NCBI RefSeq assembly: GCF_000264995.1
Contig: NW_006767435.1
Coordinates: forward strand, 229,521 to 293,520
Reading direction: 5' to 3'
DNA from: Punctularia strigosozonata HHB-11173 SS5
Taxonomy: Eukaryota; Basidiomycota; Agaricomycetes; Corticiales; Punctulariaceae
Length of the DNA stretch: 64,000 nucleotides
The position numbers and the translations under genes were made by a program. Positions 56,859 to 64,000 of this stretch are shown piece after piece. Within the stretch, counting starts at the first letter, position 1; every line of letters begins with the position of its first letter. The notes under the pieces were generated by a model. The model was not told the DNA's origin and searched no databases. It was given only the letters and a program-made list of their open reading frames with translations.

Positions 56859-57493
56859 ATCTTCTCTGCAGCCTGAGTACTGCCAGATGATGGAGGGAAC
56901 ATGCCCGCTCGTATGTGCCAGCTGGTTGCCTCGTCGAGCCTGAGCTGGCCTTGGGCTCTTGGCTCAGGACGGTTGCTGGCAAGATACATTTACACTGCAA
57001 GTTGTGCGATGGTGAGCAACTCCTCGTGATGGGGGTCATCAAATTCGGACCCTTCTTGTAGATTCCGCTTCCAATCCCTTCCTCGGGCTGTGATGGGAAG
57101 CCTCCTCTGCCGTGGCAAGCCGTACTTCCACCATTCATCAAGCATCCCTAAATATCCTCTTCTCAACTCAAACGATAAAACCAGGTCGTTGTCTGCGGAG
57201 TGGTCGGCTCGGCTTGCCTTCAACGCCGCTGGCTCGAGCTGCCCTGATCCGCCCAGGACCATTGCCCCAAACAGGTTTCTTTGCTGCCGGAACACGGCGA
57301 CACCTATTCAGTCCCGCTAACAGTCATCAAGCACAGTCAATCCACATGCTTCACACGAAGACCCGCATGCAGTTGCTTCTTCTCTAAATATATCACAGGA
57401 GCGACCTATTTTTCATCCGACCATATAAATGACGTTCACAGCCATCTCACCCTCCCGTTCATCCCCACCTACTCCGGAGCTCGACGATAAGCT
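56859..57493. other. Promoter region of the amino-acid permease gene
   Basis: 635 bp between the LINE and the permease start. AT-rich TATA-like stretches (CTAAATATATC at about 57385, CATATAAATG at about 57421) lie about 75-110 bp before the ATG. No gene was seen. Confidence 0.5.
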
Positions 57494-59893
57494 ATGTACA
57501 ACAACGCCAACGTCGCTGGCGAGGACGACCCTCGGGTCAACACCACCGATGCCAAGGGTGTAGACACTCTTGAGCCCAGCCCACGTACGTACGCAGAGCT
57601 GCGCAGCTGTGGTGCCTGTCGTCGCTGACTCATTCCATTCGCAGATCCGGCTGTGGTGTCCTTCGAGGAGTATCTCGAATACGCGAAGCGGTCTCGTGCG
57701 TACGAGGAGCAATTGCACAGCGAACGCGTTGCCGGCAAGCAGGCCACCAAGACCGGTTCAGATCCCACTGTGAACTCAGATAGCAAAGGGTGAGAGTTTC
57801 TCTCAACCATCCCTCCACCCCGTATGTGCGTACTTATCGCCGATCCCCGTCAGTGAAAAGGCGCTCGTCACCGACGGCGAGTCGCTCACGGCTGACGAGC
57901 GCGAGCGGATCAACGCGCGGCGCGCCCTGCGCTCCGCGTCGTGGGCGGCTGTCTTCTACCTCATCACCACGGACATCCTGGGGCCGTTCAACGCGCCCTT
58001 CGCGCTCTCGCAGGTCGGCTACGTGCCCGGCGTGATCCTTTACTTCTTCATGGGCGCTGTCGCGTGCTACACCGGCCTCCTGCTCTGGTACCTCTTCCTC
58101 AGGCTCGACTCGGATCTGTACCCGGTCAAGACGTACGCCGATATCACAAGGAGGATATTCGGTTTGGAAGCGGCGCACGCAGTGAACGTGTTGCAATCGA
58201 TACAACTCATCATCAATGTTGGGACGATTTGCCTTTCGAATGGGCAGAGTCTCAGCCAGATCTCGAAGGGCCACGTGAGTTGCACATTATACTTCCTTGT
58301 TTCATCTTCATGTATGAATGGGGAGGGAAGGCTATTCCCGGATCCGGATGAACGTCTTGATGACCTCCATATTCCTCCCGCCCTTGCTGCCCTTATCCCA
58401 ACAACAACACCAACTCGACGCTGTGAATTTTCGCTGACCACGTTGGTTCCAGTTATGCTTCGCCGTCTGCATCGTCATCTGGGCATTCGTCGGCATGGTC
58501 ATCGGCCAGGTCCGCACCCTGAAGAACTACGGCTGGCTGGCGAACAGCGCCGTCTGGCTGAACCTATCCCTCATCTTCATCTCGATGGGTTTCGTCGCAC
58601 ACTCGCCGCCGAACTTCCTTGCAGCCAAAGCAGCGTATGGGATCGATCCTGCCCCGGTGGTCACCAAGGCGTTCGTGACCTTGCCTCTGAGTACCAAGGT
58701 GAACGGTATTATGAACATGTGCGCATATGTATTCGTGTTCGTTGAGGAAGCGCTGCTGATATAGCCTTTTTAGGGTCGTAAGTGCACAACGCGTCAATTC
58801 ACTGGGTCTGCTCTCATTATCTTCATGTAGTTCGCTTATGGTGGTGCCATGATTGTACGTCCGGTTGGCTCGATCTACCGGTTCTAACGCTGAGTCTCTT
58901 GTCGATGTCAATTTAGTTCCCGGAAATGCTCGCGGAGATGCGCCGGCCTTGGGATTTCTGGAAGGGCATGTGCTGTGGCCAGCTCCTGATCTTCTCCGCA
59001 TATCTCCTCTACGGTTTGTGATCTTTCCATCTTGCCACGGTCATTCATAGTGACGTAGTGGATAGGCGTCTTCGTGTACAGCTTCCAGGGCCAGTTCACG
59101 CTCCCGCTTGCGTACCAGGGCGTGAGCAAGTACGCCTGGCAGACGGTCGGGAACGTTATCGCGCTTATCACGGGTATCATCGCGGTACGTGCTATTCTTG
59201 CGGTGGAGTCGACCGCTGGTGACATTGGGATAACAGGCGGGTTTGTATGGTAACATCGGCATCAAAGTCGCGTACTACAGTGGGTGCAACTCGCGGTTAG
59301 TCAAAATCTCGTGTTGACGTCGAATTTGATAGATATCGTGGAGGGCATGTTTAAGGGCCCGCGCCTCGAATCGGCGATGGGCAAGCGAATCTGGATCGGT
59401 ACGTTACCCCCCCCCCCCTTCCCCCAATCGTTCGTTCGCCCGAGAGCATTCATCTAATCGCCCTATCCTCGCGAAGGTATGGTCCTCATATATTGGGCGC
59501 TCGCCTTCATCGTCGGCGCCGCCATTCCGCAAGTGCAGACAATCTCCGGTCTAGTCGCCGCCGTGTGCATCATGCAGTTTACGTACACCTTCCCGCCGCT
59601 GCTCGTCTGGGGTTACCTCGTCCGCCTCGACGGCGTGACCGCCGACGGCAAGTTCTCTCTCAGCCAGGTGGGTCCCCCTTTCCCCCTTTTCGCTCTCTGT
59701 TCGTCTACTGACGCGAAACCAGGGCGTAAGGACGGGCTCGCTCCGGCGGCTGCTGTTCAAGTGGTTCAACTTCGTGTTGTTCCTCGCCTCGCTTGCGATG
59801 GCGTGCTTGGGCATGTTCGGGAGCGGGACCGCGATCAAGGAGACGTTCAAGACGGCGCAGGCGACCAGCTTTGGATGCAAGCCTCCCGTGTAG
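57494..59893 (+). CDS. Amino-acid permease of the AAAP (Aa_trans) family, about ten exons
   Basis: The first exons are 57494-57584, 57645-57789 and 57854-58274. Later ones run from 58453 to the TAG at 59891-59893. The product is roughly 490 residues. A soluble N-terminus of about 115 residues (EEYLEYAKRSRAYEEQL…) is followed by about 11 TM helices of the AAAP fold: WAAVFYLITTDILGPFNAPFALSQVGY, GVILYFFMGAVACYTGLLLWYLFLRLDS, then FAYGGAMI, FPEMLAEMRRPWDFWKG, YSFQGQFTLPLAYQG and LLVWGYLVRLD. Helix spacing and the FPEMLAEMRRP block are typical of fungal neutral amino-acid transporters (MTR-like). It imports amino acids at the plasma or vacuolar membrane. The junction near 58720-58830 has two possible donors and is the least certain. 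The LINE sits 0.65 kb upstream and may influence its promoter. Confidence 0.88.
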
Positions 59894-61008
59894 ATTCGAC
59901 GGGCGGATTCAGATTACTTTGTTGTGTTTGTTTGTTGTAAGTGGAATAATGTCTCACGATACTATCTCTGTACGACTGCTGTAGTCTGTAGATACTGAAA
60001 CGAAGTTAATGCAACTGCGGCGTTCTGGTGCGGAGTCATCACGGAGCCGACGCGGTGTGCGCCTATCAGTCAAAATGATCGTCGAGTGCTGCGTTCACAT
60101 ATGATGTTTTCTGTAAATGGAGACCGCTGCTTCCGTCGTCGTCCATCCTGAGACGGTAAAAAGTAAAGCCGCTGATGGGCGCGATGTACATACGGACAGA
60201 ATCCGTACGATCGGAATGTGAAGGATCTGTCAAGGAAGGTAACGCTTGTCAAGCTCGTGTGGGTCGCGGCCGGAAGCAAATGAAAGTTGCGTTTCCCACG
60301 CATATTCGCGTGATCGGCGTCCGGACTTCTATCCTCGATCGCAACATACCGCGCCTCTCCAAGCTTGGCTAACACGCGCCTTGGCCCTCACAAGGTTTTC
60401 TCTCGCAGCAACAAAACACCGCTCTTCTCATAGGATTGTATGTGGAAGGGTTCGTACCGTGCTGCTGGGCGACGAACAGCCGCGGTTTACCTTCAAACCG
60501 GTACTGGATACGTAAAAGCACGAAATTTCGGTGAGATCACCGGGTTGCGGCAACGACACCGACTTGCCCGATTTCTCGGTGCCTTCAATTGACTGGCGTC
60601 CGCCAGTTGCCGCACGACTATCGTACCAACGGCTCTCTGGGTTTGCTCTGGTCAGCGCTCGCCCATTCCAGAGGTTGACGCAAGTGCCCCGTGGACTCAG
60701 GTTTTCACCGGACCACTAGTACTGTGCACGGCTCGGGCTGGAAAGAGGACGTTCACATCCTTTAGAAATTTCTCGTCGCCCCCGAAAGGTTAGCTGCTGG
60801 TGGAGAATTTACCGATGACGTCCCGCTACCGTTTCCTCGAGCCTTCTCACGTTGCCCCTGAACCGAGCGACCAGATCGTGACATAGTCTCCCTCCTCGCT
60901 TTTTCCTCTTTGTTTTGCGCCTCGACGAGCTCCATGCTTGAGCTCCGCTCCGTCCTCCCGCTCCGCGCTCCCCTCAGTCTGGCTTGAGCTATTATCCTCG
61001 ACGTGTGA
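59894..61008. other. Intergenic region
   Basis: About 1.1 kb with no supported gene. A basic open frame on the minus strand at 60762-61055 has no family likeness. Confidence 0.5.
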
Positions 61009-62459
61009 ATGTCCGAATCCATGCGCGATGCATTGTCGCAGATCTTTCGGTTCATGAAGCAGGGGCAAATGCTTAACAGGCTTTCAGGTGCGTCATGTGT
61101 TGATTTGCGCTCTTGAAACGCGTGTTGTTAACGGTTGTTGACTGCAGTTGGCGCGCTGTGCTTCACCGTATGGGATGTACTCATCACCCTCGAGGAAGAG
61201 GTCGAGAGTATATGGGCGTTGCCATGGAGAAATCCGACCAAATGGCTATATTTCGTATCGCGCTACGGAGCCTTGGCTGCGCAGTCGTGAGTGGGATTTC
61301 GTCGCTGCATACCGTTGTAAAAGCCACTAAACTCAACATAATCGCACTCACAGTGTACTTATCGAGACCGGAATGCTAAGCGATTCGACGGTTGTTGCGC
61401 ACACCCAGTGCCGCGTCTGGTTCACGTTTAGGATTTGTGCGATACCTATCATCACGGTGGTCGTGCAGCTGCTGCTCGTGTTTCGAGGTATGGCATGGAA
61501 CTAGGTCACCACGCACCCTCTATCAGGCGCTTATCTTGTTTCGCCAGTGTTGGCCCTGTATGATCGCAGCTACTCTATCAGGGCACTCGTAGTCGTTATA
61601 TGGGCTATATCTACTTTGTTCGGCATCATAGAAGCTTCTGTGAGTCCTCATGCGACGCTTACACGGTGCACTCCCCCGGTGTTCAATATCGAGTGCGCAG
61701 GTTCACGTAACGCGTCTGGGCATTGATGGTATATGCTCGCCGGAATCGACCCCTATCCCCAATCGGGCAGGGAGGATTGACAACACGAGAGAGATGTTCA
61801 TTGTATTGGCGTATGCGTGTCTTCTCCCCAGTGCACCACCGCGACTGACCATGACCATTAATACTCCACGTCAGGGCGTTGCCTATTCCTCTACATGTCG
61901 TGTTGTTCGCGCTCACCGTCGTGAGATTCTCTGACGGGGTACGGCAAGGCTGGGGGCGTACCCCTATAGTGCGCCTGATTGTGCGCGACGGCATATGGGC
62001 GTTCTTCGTCACATTGGGTACGTGCCACAACTCGGGCGGATGACGACGAAGTTAAGTGCTGACAACGTTTGTTTGTCTATACATATAAGTGTGCTCCATC
62101 GTCACGCTACGCGCGTCCCTCGTCCAGTCCGTCACGCATTTCTGTTCCCTATCTGCGTACAAGTGCGTGCCATGGTTATACGTTCTTCCTTGCATCGTCC
62201 ACGTTCTGACTGGCCGTATTTTAGTTGGGCGCTAGCGTTGACGTCCATGTCTGGGTCCAGGCTCGTGCTCAACATGCAGTCTCTGCCGTCCGTAACAGAC
62301 GATAGCGGCGGGCTGCCGCTGCAATCGTTGGCGAAGACGGAGTCGTCGGGCCCGGTACTCACGTCTCAGATAATGGCCGACCCGGAGTGGACGTGCGAGA
62401 TGCGGACGTTCCACTCGACGAGAGGCGATCGCGGCGCAGCATACGATTCACACGATTGA
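61009..62459 (+). CDS. DUF6533-type multi-pass membrane protein, about six exons
   Basis: The start is MSESMRDALSQIFRFMKQ (exon 1, 61009-61091). It continues into the DUF6533 signature: VWDVLITLEEEVESIWALPWRNPTKWLYFVSRYGAL. Later exons give further helices typical of the family: TQCRVWFTFRICAIPIITVVVQLLLVFR, VLALYDRSYSIRALVVVIWAISTLFG, then LPIPLHVVLFALTVVRFSDGVRQGWGRTPIVRLIVRDGIWAFFVTL, and a last exon (about 62226-62459) WALALTSMSGSRLVLNMQSL with a Ser/Glu-rich tail ending YDSHD. The protein has about seven TM helices and is plasma-membrane predicted. These proteins are very abundant in mushrooms and have no proven function; a receptor-like role is only speculation. Middle exon borders (61680-62030) are approximate. 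Confidence 0.8.
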
Positions 62460-63141
62460 ATGGCAGACGGCTCTTGGTGTTACTACACATTCCTTCTTGA
62501 TTCTTGTGTTTGCTTGATCGCGTTGCACTGTGTGGTATATTACATGAAGATAAATTTCGTATGCTTTGCCCAGACTGATAGGTCAAGGGCTGGATGTATC
62601 ATATTACTGCATAGTTGATGCGCCACAGAGATGTCTGTCTAACTGACATGCCACCCGCGAGAGGAGACGACAGGGTGCTATGCATCCACCTGATATGAAA
62701 CACTTAGCGACGCATGATGTGAAACACCTTTCTCGCCCACCTCCAGCATTTCGCAGTACCTCTGATAATTTAGTGCTTGATACACATCATAGTCAGGGTA
62801 TTTTCTTGATGAATAGGATATATAACATCGAGTGAGGGGAGCAGTAGCAGTCCACGCAAAGCGAGCAGGTCAATACACAGTGACTTCTGACCGGCATCCC
62901 TCTGGCAGCATAAATTTCGCACCGAGCCTGAGCGGCTTCAGCGTGTTGCTGAATGTGTACATGGCTATCTATGTATGCAGCCACAAGAGAATCGAACAGG
63001 ATTTAAGGGAGAGCGAGCAGAAGTGACACGAGTGTTTCATATCAGATGGATGCATAGTAGGTTCAGAAATGGGAAGGCAAAGACGTGCGGCGATGGAAAC
63101 AATCGATGCGCTCGGTCGGCTTTAAACTCCAACAATCTGAA
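62460..63141. other. Intergenic region
   Basis: No supported gene, RNA or repeat. Confidence 0.5.
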
Positions 63142-63171
63142 GGTAGGTAGGTAGGTAGGTAGGTAGGTAGG
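63142..63171. repeat. GGTA microsatellite (seven units)
   Basis: Seven GGTA units followed by GGGG. The longest of five such tracts in the window. Confidence 0.9.
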
Positions 63172-63604
63172 GGGACCCAAAGCCGATGCTCGATAGTGCA
63201 GCGCAGATGGACACTACGTACATAATAATACCAACCTGGAGTGGCATCGGGAGCCAGAGACATACTATAGACAGACCGGGAGAAGCATCGCACACCAGCA
63301 TAGTGCCCTGCCAGCACCCGGCCATGTGCTGGGCAGAAATACGGACAATAAACTGCGGCAGAAAATAGGAGACGCGGCCATGCGCAATTAGACCGTCTGT
63401 CTTCACTGATTCACAGTAGATAAGCTCGCAGTCGAGGGAAGTAGCTCCAATGCCAATGTGCCGTATATTTAACGATGAGATCCAGCGGGAGCTGTCGAAC
63501 GAGACTGAGCGACGCATAACGAGGGGCAGCCAATGTGCGTCAAGGGCTCATGAACGCTATCCATAGCAGCTTCGAAGAGCAAACCGTTTGTAATAAGTGT
63601 ATAT

Positions 63605-63990
63605 GTAGCGTAGCTTATGTAAAGCTATGCTACGACGCGACTGAACAGAACCGAGTGATATTGAGCAAAAGGACGACGGATACATGAGCTCTCGTAGGTA
63701 GTTTATATGTCGTTCGCTCGGAATATAGTTCTACGGGCGCCATATGGTTATACGGCGCCCTCTCAGTTGTAGTGATTAACCGCGTCCAATGGGACGCGGT
63801 AGTTACTTAATTCATCATGCCGCGGCGGCGGCTTACAAAGCGTATCAACGGTAATATAATACTACCGTTACACCCTCCCCCCTTCGGGAAAAGGAAGTTA
63901 GTAATTTAATTAGCGAGTCGCAGTGTCTATGGACTCACTGCGACGCGAGAGCCTGCCAATGGACACGGCGTCTCGTGCTTTGGTTCTCAC
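63605..63990. repeat. Array of closely spaced stem-loops at the window end
   Basis: At least four clear hairpins follow one another. 63605-63633: 12-bp arms GTAGCGTAGCTT and AAGCTATGCTAC. 63735-63760: GGGCGCC and GGCGCCC. 63779-63800: ACCGCGTCC, loop AATG, GGACGCGGT. 63847-63869: AACGGTA and TACCGTT. 63917-63944: GTCGCAGTG and CACTGCGAC. A weaker one lies at about 63945-63985. Spacers are AT-rich. No coding frame was seen. The array probably runs on beyond the window. Confidence 0.65.
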
Positions 63991-64000
63991 GCCACGGCGG

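Noticed and set aside
1-64000. CRISPR arrays, bacterial operons, riboswitches, rRNA
   Set aside because: No regularly spaced repeats, Shine-Dalgarno-led gene strings or rRNA sequence were seen. The intron-rich architecture is fungal nuclear.

Overview
The window is nuclear DNA of a filamentous basidiomycete, most likely an Agaricomycete (polypore-like). The evidence is intron-dense genes with 45-80 nt introns, typical mushroom families (a DUF6533 membrane protein, divergent G-alpha subunits, F-box genes, signal-peptide/one-TM surface proteins) and a fungal DASH-complex subunit. I joined exons by hand from GT/GC...AG signals, reading-frame phase and family conservation. Models where all phases close are given with high confidence.

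Layout. 1-8.1 kb: tail of an Hsp110 gene, a large disordered arginine/proline-rich protein, a secretory-pathway single-TM protein, and a decayed copy of the F-box gene found intact at 15.6-16.9 kb. 8.5-14.2 kb: API5-like protein, a three-exon DASH subunit Dad4 gene, an F-box/LRR-like protein, and a four-exon small secreted cysteine-rich protein with a TATA box. 15.5-23.2 kb: intact F-box gene, a gene fragment, an MBL-fold hydrolase, a MITE-like repeat, and the ribosome-biogenesis GTPase Nog1. 23.9-27.9 kb: two tandem paralogous ligand-domain/one-TM proteins. 28.4-30.9 kb: divergent G-alpha subunit with 12 exons. 31.7-32.9 kb: a TIR element lying in a 495-bp perfect direct repeat on either side of a 194-N assembly gap. 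34.9-39.1 kb: intron-containing tRNA-Val(AAC), a securin-like protein, and a C2H2 zinc-finger protein.

40.0-47.3 kb holds two intact tandem urea/solute symporter genes (DUR3 family), each with about 25 exons including 9-nt and 14-nt micro-exons. Duplicated promoters carry double GATA sites, suggesting nitrogen control. 47.7-56.8 kb is a full-length 9.1-kb non-LTR retrotransposon on the minus strand, with 13-bp target-site duplications, a 3' A-tail and two long open frames (ORF1 with zinc knuckle; ORF2 with endonuclease, reverse transcriptase and RNase H). It sits between the second symporter and an amino-acid permease gene (57.5-59.9 kb). The end of the window has a DUF6533 membrane protein, a GGTA microsatellite and a run of closely spaced stem-loops.

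Functionally, the 40-60 kb block groups nitrogen-related transport (two urea-type symporters and an amino-acid permease) around a young retrotransposon. The rest is a mix of housekeeping genes (Hsp110, API5, Dad4, Nog1, securin, tRNA) and lineage-specific signalling or surface genes. No clearly new multi-gene system was found. The best candidates for follow-up are the intact LINE, the tandem symporters with conserved micro-exons, and the terminal stem-loop array.
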